Source: Bacteroidales bacterium (GTDB lineage Bacteria > Bacteroidota > Bacteroidia > Bacteroidales > Bacteroidaceae). Taken from it: DNA of 22,815 nucleotides. Positions within the stretch are counted from its first letter, which is position 1; each line of letters starts with the position of its first letter. The notes under the pieces were generated by a model. That model searched no databases. It was not told the origin of the DNA and saw only the letters and a list, made by a program, of their open reading frames with translations. The DNA is taken from positions 1 through 22,815 of the forward strand of contig SFPF01000037.1 of the NCBI GenBank assembly GCA_004552155.1. Direction: 5' to 3'. Below are positions 7,301-15,432 of the stretch, piece after piece. A program made the position numbers and the translations under genes.

Positions 7301-8568
7301 ATGTCTAAAATATATATCATCATCAAGCGCGAGTTCATGACGCGCGTGCGCAAAAAGTCCTTTATCCTGCTCACCATACTCATGCCGTTCATCTTTGCGG
7401 CGCTTGTCTTCGTGCCCATCTGGCTCTCCATGATTAAAAGCGATGAGCAGAAAAGCGTGGGCATCTACGATAGCACCGGGCAGTATGTCGCGCTCTTCAA
7501 GGACGATGCCTCTTACCATTATCTCCCCGTTGCCGACTACAACAACGCCGCCTACTATTCCGACTCGACGGAAGTGGAGGCCGTGATTGCCATAACGGGC
7601 AACCTTACCGAAAATCCCAAGCAGGTTCGCATCTATTCGCGGCGCGAAGTGCCAGCCGACCTCCTCAGCTACGCCACCAACGTGCTCAACGAACAGGTGC
7701 GGCGCGACCGCCTCGCCGCCACGGGCATTGAGGGATTGGAGCAAATCATCAACGACATCCAGCAGGACTTTGAGATATCTACCGTCAAGCGCACGGCAGA
7801 GGGCAACGAGACGGGGTCGAGCACGGAAATCGCCATAGCATGGTGATGCAGAGCGTGATGGAGGAAAAGACCAACCGCATCGTGGAACTGATGATTTCAA
7901 GCGTCAAGCCGTTCCAGCTGATGATGGGCAAGATTATCGGCATCGCCCTCGTGGGCTTCCTGCAACTTGCCATCTGGGGCAGTATGCTGGCCATTATCCT
8001 CACCGTGGTCTCCGTGTGCTTCGGCGCCCCGGCCGTGACCGATGCCGCTGCGGGCAGTGCCATGATGGGTCAAGACGTCACCGGCAGCGCGGCAGCTATA
8101 GCCGCCGCTTCAGAAGGCGACGGCTTGGTTGCGGCACTGCTCAACCTTCCTTATCTGGAACTCGGCGTGCTCTTCGTGCTCTACTTCATCGGCGGTTATC
8201 TACTCTACGCCTCCTTCTTCGCCGCCGTGGGCGCCAGCGTGAACGAGCAGGAAGACAGTTCGCAGTTCATCATGCCCGTGATGCTCATCATGGTGTTCGC
8301 GCTCTACGCCGCCATGGGCAGCGCGCAAAACACCGACGGGCCTTTGGCCTTCTGGGCTTCGCTCTTCCCCCTCACCGCTCCCATCGTGATGATGGTGCGC
8401 ATACCCTTCGGCGTGCCCCTTTGGCAGGAATTGCTTTCCGTTGGCCTGCTTTACGCCACCGCTCTCGGCTTCGTATGGCTCAGCGCAAAGATTTATCGCG
8501 TCGGCATACTTATGTACGGCAAAAAGCCCACGATTAAGGAAATGATTAAGTGGGTGAGGTATAAGTAG
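7301..8568 (+). pseudogene. ABC-2 type permease (NatB-like), broken by a deletion and frameshift
   Basis: The first frame (7301-7846, 181 aa) gives an N-terminal membrane helix (KSFILLTILMPFIFAALVF) and the large extracytoplasmic domain, ending STEIAIAW then a stop. The second frame (7840-8568, 242 aa) starts MVMQSVMEEKTNRIVELM and holds the last four or so membrane helices and the usual SSVKPFQLMMGKIIG segment. In related permeases these parts are joined by a membrane helix of about 18 residues (of the type GxxxGFLIYFFIFLFGA), which is missing here. The junction at about 7838-7841 therefore lost roughly 54 nt, not a multiple of three. The two frames overlap by 7 bases (ATGGTGA), so coupled expression of two half-proteins is conceivable, but the missing helix makes an inactive gene or an assembly error more likely. 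Confidence 0.8.
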
Positions 8569-8620
8569 AAATAGTGAGTCCGCGTTTCCTGAATTAGATA
8601 TAAATTTGATTTAGGTATTA

Positions 8621-8845
8621 ACTGCCTGGAAGGCAGTACGGAGCGTAGCGACAGTAACCGGGGACGAAGTCCTCGGAAGAAGCAATTGCAATAATTCTGC
8701 CTGGAAGGCAGTACGCCTGTGGCAATGGATAAAATGCATGTCCTATAGCGTAGTGCCTTCCAGGCACATCGTACTCTCATCGCCTATCCGAGCACTTCGT
8801 GCCCGGTTACCATCGCTTCGCTCTGTAGTGCCTTCCAGGCACTGC
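8621..8845. repeat. Nested inverted-repeat element with four tgcctggaaggca cores
   Basis: Outer arms 8621-8676 and 8788-8845 are imperfect inverted repeats of about 56 bp. Inner arms 8697-8714 and 8750-8767 are a second inverted pair 35 bp apart. Each arm carries the core tgcctggaaggca (or its complement), itself a small hairpin with tgcc/ggca arms, and the outer arms also contain ggac gaa gtcc and gcac ttc gtgc hairpins. It looks like a MITE-like or REP-like element sitting between the broken permease and the DUF2442 gene. No protein is supported in it. Confidence 0.75.
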
Positions 8846-8950
8846 TTACGACCTCAACCAAGGAGAAAGAACGTTTATTTGCCAGCTGCACCTTTAAAGT
8901 ATATTGATAGAATATTCAATGGACAGAAGGTTTATATTTTACGAACGTTT

Positions 8951-9074
8951 GTGCAAGGCGAGCGCAGAAACCGACAAACTTGTTTGATCGGGTTATGCCG
9001 AGCCGCCGCCAATTTTCGTGCAAGCGAGTGCAGAGCCGAACTTGTTCGGGCTATGCCGAGCGCAGCCGAAAATG
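8951..9074. repeat. Tandem pair of gcaag-gagcgca ... gccgag-gcagc repeats
   Basis: Two degenerate copies lie head to tail (about 8951-9010 and 9015-9074). Each has the form tgcaag(g)cgagNgcag ... aacttgtt ... tatgccgagcNgc, and the second is bounded by ttttcg / cgaaaa. A related unit lies upstream of the TPR gene at 20412-20482. This fits a promoter-associated repeat type common in Bacteroidales; function unknown. The segment makes up most of the leader region of the DUF2442 gene. Confidence 0.55.
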
Positions 9075-9120
9075 TCATGAAAAGGTGCATTTTTATGAAT
9101 CAATAAAAACAAATAAAGCC

Positions 9121-9372
9121 ATGTGCAGATTTAAGGACACAAACTTGGGTATCAAGAAACTTGACTTCAACGAGAAGAGAGGCATGATGGCAGTCTATTT
9201 GACAGACGGCCGCGAGATTTTGGTTCCCGTGAGCTTATTCCCGGAAATCAAGCAGCTGCGCAAATCGCAACGTGAGAATTATATGATTATTGATGGTCAA
9301 TTCTTTTCATTCGATGCGATTAGTAAGATTTATTCAGTAAAGGATGTGCTTAGCTGCAACCTTTCGCAATAA
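9121..9372 (+). CDS. DUF2442 family protein
   Basis: An 83-aa small protein recognisable as DUF2442: an N-terminal segment with the conserved turn LDFNEKRGMMAVYLTDGREILVPVSLFPEIKQL, then IDGQFFSFDAI. The family is often found next to a DUF4160 gene and has been suspected of toxin-antitoxin behaviour, but no DUF4160 partner is present here. ATG 9121 fits the usual start; the in-frame region upstream is repeat sequence. It is followed by two strong hairpins (9417-9523). Function unknown. Confidence 0.75.
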   Translation: MCRFKDTNLGIKKLDFNEKRGMMAVYLTDGREILVPVSLFPEIKQLRKSQRENYMIIDGQFFSFDAISKIYSVKDVLSCNLSQ

Positions 9373-9416
9373 AGTACCAGCTATAGCAAGTTGAATATCA
9401 ACAAATTCCGTCAAAT

Positions 9417-9461
9417 CGGTGCAAATTTGCAATTGGATTTCAAATTTGCACCGCTTTTTTT
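9417..9461 (+). terminator. Rho-independent terminator of the DUF2442 gene
   Basis: A perfect 13-bp stem (cggtgcaaatttg 9417-9429 with caaatttgcaccg 9441-9453), 11-nt loop, followed by cttttttt. Confidence 0.85.
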
Positions 9462-9481
9462 ACTTGACTTATCCCCCACGC

Positions 9482-9523
9482 AAAAATCCCCGCAGGTTCT
9501 TCGCTGAACCTGCGGGGATTTTT
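9482..9523. terminator. Bidirectional terminator between convergent genes
   Basis: A perfect 18-bp stem (9482-9499 with 9506-9523; core ccccgcaggttc / gaacctgcgggg) with a 6-nt loop. It has A-tracts on the left and T-tracts on the right, so it gives a U-run in both directions. It separates the DUF2442 gene (+) from the secreted protein gene (-). Confidence 0.88.
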
Positions 9524-9548
9524 TTGATTATGCTTTTTCAAGAAACGC

Positions 9549-11273
9549 TTATTTGAGGTGTTTCTTGGTGATTACACCGTCGGCGGTGATGATCTTTTCG
9601 AAGTAAACGCCCTGAATAGGAGCGGCGATGCGCTGGCCCTGAACGTTGTAGTATTCGCGGCGGAGCACGTTCTGCTCGGTTGCGCTGTGCTTCACGCTCT
9701 GAATGCCGTTGAGCACGCTGTTCTCAAGGCTTACGGTGTAAGTAACGTACTCGTAGGTGCTGGGGTCTTGCAGCCAAGAAACGAAAGTCTTGCCGTCGGC
9801 AGAGAAGATGCCAGTGCCGGTGATGAGGCTGTCGCCTACGATTACTTCATCGTACATTTCATTATCTTCATTCCACACGTAATTTATTGCCTCAAAGCGC
9901 ATTTCGCTGTTGATATACTCACCTGCTGCGGTGTTGCCGCTTGCCTTGCACCAGTCGGCGATGGGCGTCAGATGGTTAGAGCCCGGGGTGGCCACGTAGC
10001 TCGAGCGGGCATAGTCGCTCTTGGGTGCAGCCACAACGAAGAAACCATTGTCCACGATGCCCGTAGAGAGCATGTTGGAGCTGGTGGTGAGCATGGGGGT
10101 GTCAACCTTAGTGAGGTCGAACACGCAGTTGGTGTAGATAGATTCGGGGAACCATGCCATGGGATCTGGATCGGGATCCGGCTCTTTGAGGTCGGTGAGA
10201 ATGTACTTGCCGTTGGGGGTGATGTGAATTGAGTTGAACTCAAAGCTCTTGCCCGTAGTCACTTCTGTGAGGGCTTCGTCGAAAGCCTCGAAAGCGGCAT
10301 ACCAAGCTGCATTGTCTTCATTGTACTTCGCAACAGCGGCATCAAAAGCGGCAGCCTGCGTCTCGTCGCTGATATAAAAACCCTTTTCAGGATATTCGGG
10401 CAGTTCGGACCAGTCGAGGTCGCCTGCAACGCAACGCTGATAAGCCTCGTTGTAAGCTTCAACAGCAGCGTTGTAGGCATCAACGTCGGCAGCCGACATG
10501 TAATCTTCTGCCTTGGGCTGTACGGGCTGTTCCACCCATTCGGGCAGATTGGCGGCCTTTTCTTTGTCGTAAACCTGATCCTCGGCAAGGAGCTGGTAAC
10601 TCCAAGCGCCCTCTGCGTTGCGGGTGTAGAGGATAGGAACAATGTAGAAACCGGAGTAGTCAACCATCTGGCCGACAATCGTGTTGCCGTCTGCGCTGAT
10701 GTCCAAAGCTGTGACGTACTGCGGCACGCGGCCGGTGAAATCCTTTGTGGGATGCGGCAGTTCCTGGCAAACGTACACGCCGTCAGCGTTGAGCGTCCAC
10801 ACCACGGGGTAAAGCATCAGGCGGTCGCTGGTACTCATGTCTGCGCCCTCGCTACCGAGGCTGCCGCATATAACAGAGCCGTCGGGCGTACAGGCATTTG
10901 CGCTATTGAAACCGGTCAACTTGCCAGAGAGCTGGGGCAGAACCACCCATGCGCCGTCTTTGAAGTAAGCGGCATTGGATTCGGAAGACTCCTGAGCCAT
11001 ACCGCAAACCATACCGTTGTCGGTAACGCTATGGCCATAGCCGGCGAAATAAACTTTGGTGTAGGTTTCATCAGCAAAGTCGTAGTTCGTGCCGGTAGCC
11101 ACATCGTAGATGTAAACGGACGTTTCCTGATTTGCCACGAGCCACTTGCCGTTAGGCGAGCAGTTGTTGTAAGTCACGCCCTGATACACGTGGCCCACTT
11201 CGGCAGTCTCTTGCGCGTAAGCCATAGTGCCGCCCAGCAGCACGCAAGCCAGAGAGAGTAAAGTTTTCTTCAT
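9549..11273 (-). CDS. Secreted beta-propeller-like protein with type IX-like C-terminal tail
   Basis: A 574-aa protein with a clear signal peptide (MKKTLLSLACVLLGGTMAYAQ). Repeated short motifs such as CSPNGKWLVA, VTDNGMVCG, CTPDGSVICG, ISADGNTIVG and ITPNGKYIL recur along the chain, the pattern of beta-propeller blades (HAF/WD-like). A charged, Ala/Glu-rich helical insertion occupies about residues 240-335. The last ~50 residues (REYYNVQGQRIAAPIQGVYFEK) form the same tail as the neighbouring gene at 11373 and resemble Bacteroidales C-terminal sorting signals. Function unknown; probably outside the inner membrane. It has its own bidirectional terminator downstream and lies 99 bp downstream of the Omp28-related gene on the same strand. 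Confidence 0.8.
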   Translation of the reverse strand: MKKTLLSLACVLLGGTMAYAQETAEVGHVYQGVTYNNCSPNGKWLVANQETSVYIYDVATGTNYDFADETYTKVYFAGYGHSVTDNGMVCGMAQESSESNAAYFKDGAWVVLPQLSGKLTGFNSANACTPDGSVICGSLGSEGADMSTSDRLMLYPVVWTLNADGVYVCQELPHPTKDFTGRVPQYVTALDISADGNTIVGQMVDYSGFYIVPILYTRNAEGAWSYQLLAEDQVYDKEKAANLPEWVEQPVQPKAEDYMSAADVDAYNAAVEAYNEAYQRCVAGDLDWSELPEYPEKGFYISDETQAAAFDAAVAKYNEDNAAWYAAFEAFDEALTEVTTGKSFEFNSIHITPNGKYILTDLKEPDPDPDPMAWFPESIYTNCVFDLTKVDTPMLTTSSNMLSTGIVDNGFFVVAAPKSDYARSSYVATPGSNHLTPIADWCKASGNTAAGEYINSEMRFEAINYVWNEDNEMYDEVIVGDSLITGTGIFSADGKTFVSWLQDPSTYEYVTYTVSLENSVLNGIQSVKHSATEQNVLRREYYNVQGQRIAAPIQGVYFEKIITADGVITKKHLK

Positions 11274-11352
11274 AATCTACTGATTTTAGTGAAACAAAAA
11301 AGTTATCCTTATATATGGTTGCTGCATTATTATTCCTGTCAGCGCATAGGGC

Positions 11353-11372
11353 GGGCGTTTTGCAAAACGCCC
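11353..11372. repeat. Perfect 20-bp palindrome gggcgttttgcaaaacgccc
   Basis: It directly abuts the stop codon (11373-11375) of the minus-strand gene to its right and may work as its terminator or as a stable mRNA 3' end. The same palindrome occurs at 17052-17071 and, with one base changed, at 17118-17137. Confidence 0.8.
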
Positions 11373-13145
11373 CTACTTTACGCGCTTCACGCAAAGCGTG
11401 CCTTCCGCCGTAGTGATTTTCTCTATATAGATGCCCTTTTGCGGGGCGGCGATGCGCTGGCCTTGGAGGTTGAAATACTCGCGGCGCGAAGCGGCGGAGC
11501 GGTCTATATTAATATTGTCTATGCCGTCGAGCGTGGAGAGGCGCAGGTCGTTGGCGTTGAGCACCTGGATATTGGTGCAGTCGCTGTTCTTGTAAGGACG
11601 GTTCACGAAGGCCACGACGCGGAGGTTGCCCTCGTTCCACGTTTCGGGAACGGCAGCCGTGAAGCTTTGGCTGTAAGCATCGCCCTGCCACTCAATGGGT
11701 TTGCCCAGCGAGGGCGTGAGCGATACGCGGTACACGTGGTCGTGTATCTGCGAGCCGCTGCCCGTCTGCTTGCCGATGGTTTCCACGGCATCTTCCACCA
11801 GCTGCACGGTGAGGTTGGCTTCGGGATAGAAAAGGTTGAGCAGGCCGTTGCGCTCGCCGCTCACCGTGGCGGTCAACGTGCGGGTGGCGGCATCGAAGGC
11901 AGCATTGATGTCCACGCTCACGAACGCCGGCGTCTCGGCGCAGTAGTTGAAGCACGGCAGCAGGGCGGCCTTGCCTTCGGAAGGGTTCATGTAGCCGATG
12001 CCGCCGCCAGGGGCGGAACTGCCGTTGCTGAACGGCAGCACGGTGCGGTCGAACGCCGCCATGGGCGCAGAGCTTACGCCGTTGATGCCTGAAACGTTAT
12101 ATGAGTCCTGAACCGTCAGTTCGTCTTCGCGATAGCCCACGTGGTGGGCCACCCAGACGTAATCCTCTCTGCCCGACACGACGGCGCGGAGCGTGGCATC
12201 GCCATAGGGGCAATTCACGCAGGCGAGCGTAGTGAAATGCTCAATAAGCGTGCGGCGCGGATAGGCATTGACATAGCAGGCCAGTTGTTTGGAGAGTTCG
12301 TTGTTCTCGACCACGGCATCATCGCTGTCAATCCAGCAACGCACGTCGTTGAAACCTTCGGTGCATGAGGCGGTAGGCAGCTGAATATTCACCTCTTTAT
12401 ATTCACCCACGGCAATCGTGCCTTCGAGCGCCATCTGCGCCGGCTCGCCAGCGCCTGCCACGTAGTGCAGCACGGGCGCGGAGGCATCGGCAAAACCGTA
12501 GTTGGCAATGCGAACGGTGGCGTTCGCACCCTCGCCGATTTTGGCAAAAGCGCTTTCGAACGCGATGTTCTCGACGGCGAGGTCGTTGGCAGGCACGTCG
12601 CCCTCCACTTCCACCACAGCCTGCAGGCACAAGGCGTTCCAACCCAAAGCCGAAGCGTCTACCCATTCGGAGGCATAGTTTATATAAAAGCCGTTGGGGT
12701 TTTTCTTATCGCCGAGCACCAAGCCCTTGCCTGCGGGGAGCGTACCGGCGTAATAGAGTACGAGGTCTGTTTCGCCCGTAATCACGTAAGGCTCTTTAAG
12801 TTCCGCCTCATTCCAGCCTTCAACCGTCGTGGGCAGGTCCACACTCTTAGTGGCGGCAGTGCCTTCGAGCGAAGTGCGCAGCGTGACGTACCAGTTGGTC
12901 ATGCCCTCGGGGCAACCTACCCTGATTTTTGTCACCTTTGCCCCGGCCAGCGCTTTGAGGCGTGCGGCGGGTATCACGGCAGCGGCACGGAAACGAGCGG
13001 AAATGGCATCGCTAAGCACGGCCGACTGATGATTTGAGGGAATTTCGTCGGAGCAATATCCTAAGTGAATAGAGGTCTGCGCAAAGGCGAGCGCGGCTAC
13101 CGACATGAAAAATGCAAGGAATAAGGAGCGTAAAGAATATTTCAT
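11373..13145 (-). CDS. Omp28-related secreted protein with type IX-like C-terminal tail
   Basis: A 590-aa protein: signal peptide (about 1-22), an N-terminal beta-rich region (about 25-185), a CARDB-like adhesion domain (about 188-285, NDLAVENI ... DSDDAVVENNELSK), an Omp28-type thioredoxin-like domain beginning at about 298 with LIEHFTTLACVNCPYG (CVNC at 309-312) and VAHHVGY, then the C-terminal tail REYFNLQGQRIAAPQKGIYIEK. Omp28 proteins are surface-associated proteins of Porphyromonas and relatives, some linked to adhesion; the role of the CxxC is unclear. The tail is almost the same as that of the gene at 9549, suggesting the same export route. The gene is complete, with no lesion. No exact TAnnTTTG box was found upstream. 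Confidence 0.85.
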   Translation of the reverse strand: MKYSLRSLFLAFFMSVAALAFAQTSIHLGYCSDEIPSNHQSAVLSDAISARFRAAAVIPAARLKALAGAKVTKIRVGCPEGMTNWYVTLRTSLEGTAATKSVDLPTTVEGWNEAELKEPYVITGETDLVLYYAGTLPAGKGLVLGDKKNPNGFYINYASEWVDASALGWNALCLQAVVEVEGDVPANDLAVENIAFESAFAKIGEGANATVRIANYGFADASAPVLHYVAGAGEPAQMALEGTIAVGEYKEVNIQLPTASCTEGFNDVRCWIDSDDAVVENNELSKQLACYVNAYPRRTLIEHFTTLACVNCPYGDATLRAVVSGREDYVWVAHHVGYREDELTVQDSYNVSGINGVSSAPMAAFDRTVLPFSNGSSAPGGGIGYMNPSEGKAALLPCFNYCAETPAFVSVDINAAFDAATRTLTATVSGERNGLLNLFYPEANLTVQLVEDAVETIGKQTGSGSQIHDHVYRVSLTPSLGKPIEWQGDAYSQSFTAAVPETWNEGNLRVVAFVNRPYKNSDCTNIQVLNANDLRLSTLDGIDNINIDRSAASRREYFNLQGQRIAAPQKGIYIEKITTAEGTLCVKRVK

Positions 13146-13416
13146 AAATATATATGTATTTCGGTTAATAAAATTGCCACTCTATCGGCAGAGAGAAATG
13201 CAAGCAATAGTTTTCGTCTGCGGCAAATTTGTAAAATATTTTTAACCCGACCAAATAAATATGGCATTATTTCCGCAAAAATTTGATTTTTCTGCTATTT
13301 TGGAATGTTTATGCAGGATTTCCTTAACGTTTTGTATGTTTTTGGGACGAATTAAAACAGGGAGAGGGGAAATGAATGCGAGCAGCTGATGGCCATTACC
13401 CATGACCGCCGCTACT
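13146..13416. other. AT-rich intergenic region
   Basis: No gene is supported. It should hold the promoter of the Omp28-related gene (minus strand), but I see no exact TAnnTTTG box on that strand. Confidence 0.4.
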
Positions 13417-13641
13417 ATCACGTAGATATTTCTTATTTTCTCCGTGATATTTTTTGCTTTCTGCCTGATATTTTTTACTATCTGCGCAGAAAAAGTTTGT
13501 TACAAACTTTGTAACGGCCGTTACAAACTTTCTAACACATGTTACAAACTTTGTAATACGTGTTACAAAGTTTGTAACAAAAAATGTCTTATAAGATAGT
13601 GAAAACTTGCAAGGGGAAAGGAAAAAATTGCTTGGGGATAA
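13417..13641. repeat. 21-bp-period degenerate tandem array in three sequence families
   Basis: Three consecutive blocks all keep a 21-bp step. Block A (about 13424-13486) has three units like tgatattttttgctttctgc. Block B has four units centred on the dyad gttacaaactttgtaac, starting exactly at 13499, 13520, 13541 and 13562. Block C (about 13579-13641) has three weaker units. On the minus strand this reads as heptapeptides (KKYxxE-, KFVTxVT- and LSPxxFF-type). Because the period is a multiple of 3 and the dyads are palindromic, the reading frame is probably a by-product. Two helical turns per unit puts all dyads on one DNA face. Confidence 0.75.
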
Positions 13642-13730
13642 TAAGATTTGTCTTCGCACAAAAAGTAAGCCCGAAAGCGGCGTGCAACGCGATTTTTCAT
13701 TATGGAAGTTTACGGAAAAATGCAAAAGCA

Positions 13731-13762
13731 TAGTTTTGCAAAAGAAAAGTGGTCACATGACC
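13731..13762 (+). promoter_or_regulatory. Predicted promoter and small dyad upstream of the 51-aa gene
   Basis: TAGTTTTG at 13731-13738 matches TAnnTTTG, and a TTTA 18 nt upstream (13709-13712) could serve as the -33 element. Just downstream is the dyad ggtca-ca-tgacc (13751-13762), a candidate operator. Sequence-only inference. Confidence 0.5.
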
Positions 13763-13780
13763 AGAAAACTTTTGTAAATC

Positions 13781-13936
13781 ATGGAAATCAAGCGCGACAG
13801 AATGGCATGCCTCTTAAATATTGGCGATTCTTTCCGTAAGATTGTTATCACAGAAGACCTGATTAAGCGCCACAGGGACGAAAACGGCATTGAGTGGGTC
13901 AATGTGTACGATTTCCTACGAAGCGAGGAGTTGTAA
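13781..13936 (+). CDS. Small hypothetical protein, 51 aa
   Basis: I do not recognise the family. The frame starts MEIKRDRMACLLNIGDSF and ends WVNVYDFLRSEEL. It is charged, with no signal peptide or membrane segment, and one probable helix (ITEDLIKRHRDENG). It is supported as a gene by a matching promoter box about 45 bp upstream, a clean ATG, and a long hairpin terminator about 20 bp after the stop. It stands alone between the 21-bp array and the nuclease gene. The small charged form would fit a regulator or an antitoxin-like protein, but nothing shows this. Confidence 0.6.
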   Translation: MEIKRDRMACLLNIGDSFRKIVITEDLIKRHRDENGIEWVNVYDFLRSEEL

Positions 13937-13957
13937 AACCAACATTATATATAACAT

Positions 13958-14009
13958 AAATCAGTCGATATTGCAGGGCACAAAAAGCCCTTGCAATATC
14001 GACTGATTT
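13958..14009. terminator. Long hairpin between convergent genes
   Basis: A nearly perfect stem of about 22 bp (13958-13979 with 13987-14009; atcagtcgatattgca and complement, one bulged t), loop acaaaaa. It lies between the 51-aa gene (+) and the nuclease gene (-) and most likely ends transcription from both sides, though the T-runs are weak. Confidence 0.75.
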
Positions 14010-14037
14010 ATTTGGGGCGGGTATTGTTTTTGCGTAT

Positions 14038-14919
14038 CTACCGCCACTCTTTCAACTTGAACGTGGCTTCGAGGCGGTTTTCGAGGTCGTCGTCGAGGGC
14101 GGGAAAGAAGTCCATGCCCGTGAGCGTCTCTACGTCGTCGACCGACATGGCGGTCTGCTCCATAGGCTGCTTAACGGAATTGTTTTCATAATAAAACCCG
14201 ATGGCTTTTTCTGCACCTTTGCGCAGCGAAAGCACCACCTTGAAGAAGCCGTCGGGTACTGCCACAGGGTGCTCCTGCCCTATCTGGGCGTGTCGCTTGC
14301 CTTCCTTGAACACGGGGCCGGCGGCGATATAGACGCTTCCCTCGCGCAACGCCCAGCGGCGGCATGCCTTCTCGAGCGTGCTCCACGAACCGGCATTGAG
14401 GCTGTGGTCCTGCGGGCAAATGTTGGTCATATAGAAGCAATCGTTCATCGCCTTATAACTCCATTTCATATCGGCCGCGGGACACATGTGCCCTCTGTCG
14501 TAGCCCGAACCGCGATAATCGGCCGTCGTGACGCGATACGCCTCTGCCACCTGCGGGTCGGGCAGGAAGTCGTCGGCGCGGGGCACGGTGCCCTCCGCCT
14601 CCTCGGCCGTGAGCTCCCAAGCCACCCAGTTGGGCTGACCGAGCTCCTTGTTAAAGGAAAGGATAAAGCCCGTATGCTCGATAATCTGCTCGGAAACGCC
14701 CTGCAAGGCGGCGGGCAGTTCTATCTTGCCCGCCGCAAGCACCTCTTGCGCGACCTGCTGCGTTTCCGAAGCAGGCAGCTGCTCTTCGCCAGCGGCTTGT
14801 TCCTTATTGCCCGAACCGCACATGCTGCCCACGCCCAACGCGACGAGGACGACGAGGATAACAACTATGCGCAGGGGCACGAAGTTAATGCTGGTGGGGC
14901 TGTGTTTTCTGCGTGCCAT
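14038..14919 (-). CDS. DNA/RNA non-specific endonuclease (NUC1), membrane-anchored
   Basis: A 293-aa nuclease of the beta-beta-alpha-metal (Serratia nuclease/NUC1) family. The catalytic motif DRGH is at 141-144 (GSGYDRGHMCPAAD), and the metal-binding Asn lies in MTNICPQDHSLNAGSW near 164-179. An N-terminal hydrophobic segment (about 14-32), followed by a low-complexity linker rich in Glu and Gln, anchors it with the catalytic domain outside the cytoplasm; Cys34 (GSMC) could also be a lipidation site. Such enzymes degrade extracellular DNA for nutrition or escape from DNA traps. The start lies 3 bp after the stop of the YhcH-like gene, so the two are in one operon, most likely with the epimerase gene upstream. 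Confidence 0.9.
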   Translation of the reverse strand: MARRKHSPTSINFVPLRIVVILVVLVALGVGSMCGSGNKEQAAGEEQLPASETQQVAQEVLAAGKIELPAALQGVSEQIIEHTGFILSFNKELGQPNWVAWELTAEEAEGTVPRADDFLPDPQVAEAYRVTTADYRGSGYDRGHMCPAADMKWSYKAMNDCFYMTNICPQDHSLNAGSWSTLEKACRRWALREGSVYIAAGPVFKEGKRHAQIGQEHPVAVPDGFFKVVLSLRKGAEKAIGFYYENNSVKQPMEQTAMSVDDVETLTGMDFFPALDDDLENRLEATFKLKEWR

Positions 14920-14922
14920 TTG

Positions 14923-15372
14923 CTACAATTTAATTTTTGCCACGGCCTTGCGCAGGCTGCCGCTACCGATAAGCGGCGCGTGCGCGTCTTCCGGATAGGC
15001 TATGAGGTATTCGCCGGGATGCACGTCCACGTAGCTCGTGGCCGGGGCGGCATAAAGGGCGTAATCCGAAGCGTCGTCAAACGGCTGTTCAGAGGGCACG
15101 TCAATCGTGGAAAGGGCGCGCCAGCCGATGGTCTCGACATTGTTCAAAGGCAGATGCACGTCCATATAGGCACGATGCACCTCGAGTTTCTGCGCCTGGG
15201 AGGCAACGAGAGTGTTCTCTGCGATATTTATATACAAGCGGTCGCCGTCGATTTCGTTGCGGCCGAGCGGGAGTTGCATGAGGTCGTGCGTCTTGACGAA
15301 CTCAAACAAGCGTTGCAGCGCGGGGTGCAAAGCCTCGATGCGTGCGCTGTCAGAAATTTTTCCGAAAATCAT
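14923..15372 (-). CDS. YhcH/YjgK/YiaL family protein (DUF386), sugar anomerase-like
   Basis: A 149-aa cupin-like protein of the YhcH/YiaL family; characterised relatives (NanQ) help interconvert sialic acid anomers. Metal-binding motifs are visible: LEVHRAYMDVH near residues 63-73 and PEDAHAP near 126-132. ATG 15372 was chosen because it begins the family motif MIFGKISD; an upstream in-frame ATG at 15441 lies inside repeat copy 2 and adds unrelated residues. It is followed after 3 bp by the nuclease gene and preceded, across the 368-bp repeat, by an N-acylglucosamine 2-epimerase family gene. This pairing suggests amino-sugar or sialic acid use, but sialidase, lyase and transporter genes are not in the window. 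Confidence 0.85.
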   Translation of the reverse strand: MIFGKISDSARIEALHPALQRLFEFVKTHDLMQLPLGRNEIDGDRLYINIAENTLVASQAQKLEVHRAYMDVHLPLNNVETIGWRALSTIDVPSEQPFDDASDYALYAAPATSYVDVHPGEYLIAYPEDAHAPLIGSGSLRKAVAKIKL

Positions 15373-15432
15373 GATTGAGATAGGTTTATAAATAATACCT
15401 TTTGGTCGTTTATTCAAAGAGTTTTTTATGAT

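Noticed and set aside
8738..9106. 122-aa plus-strand frame upstream of the DUF2442 gene
   Set aside because: Made almost wholly of the inverted repeat and tandem repeats, with low-complexity translation.
13417..13641. CRISPR array
   Set aside because: Units are contiguous at 21 bp with no unique spacers of 30 bp or so, and there are no cas genes.
13396..13731. 111-aa minus-strand frame with heptapeptide repeats over the 21-bp array
   Set aside because: The heptads follow from the 21-bp period; no start signal, no domain and palindromic units speak for a DNA feature. Not fully excluded.
14269..15378. 369-aa plus-strand open frame across the nuclease and YhcH-like genes
   Set aside because: It covers two opposite-strand genes with clear active-site motifs and shows no domain of its own.
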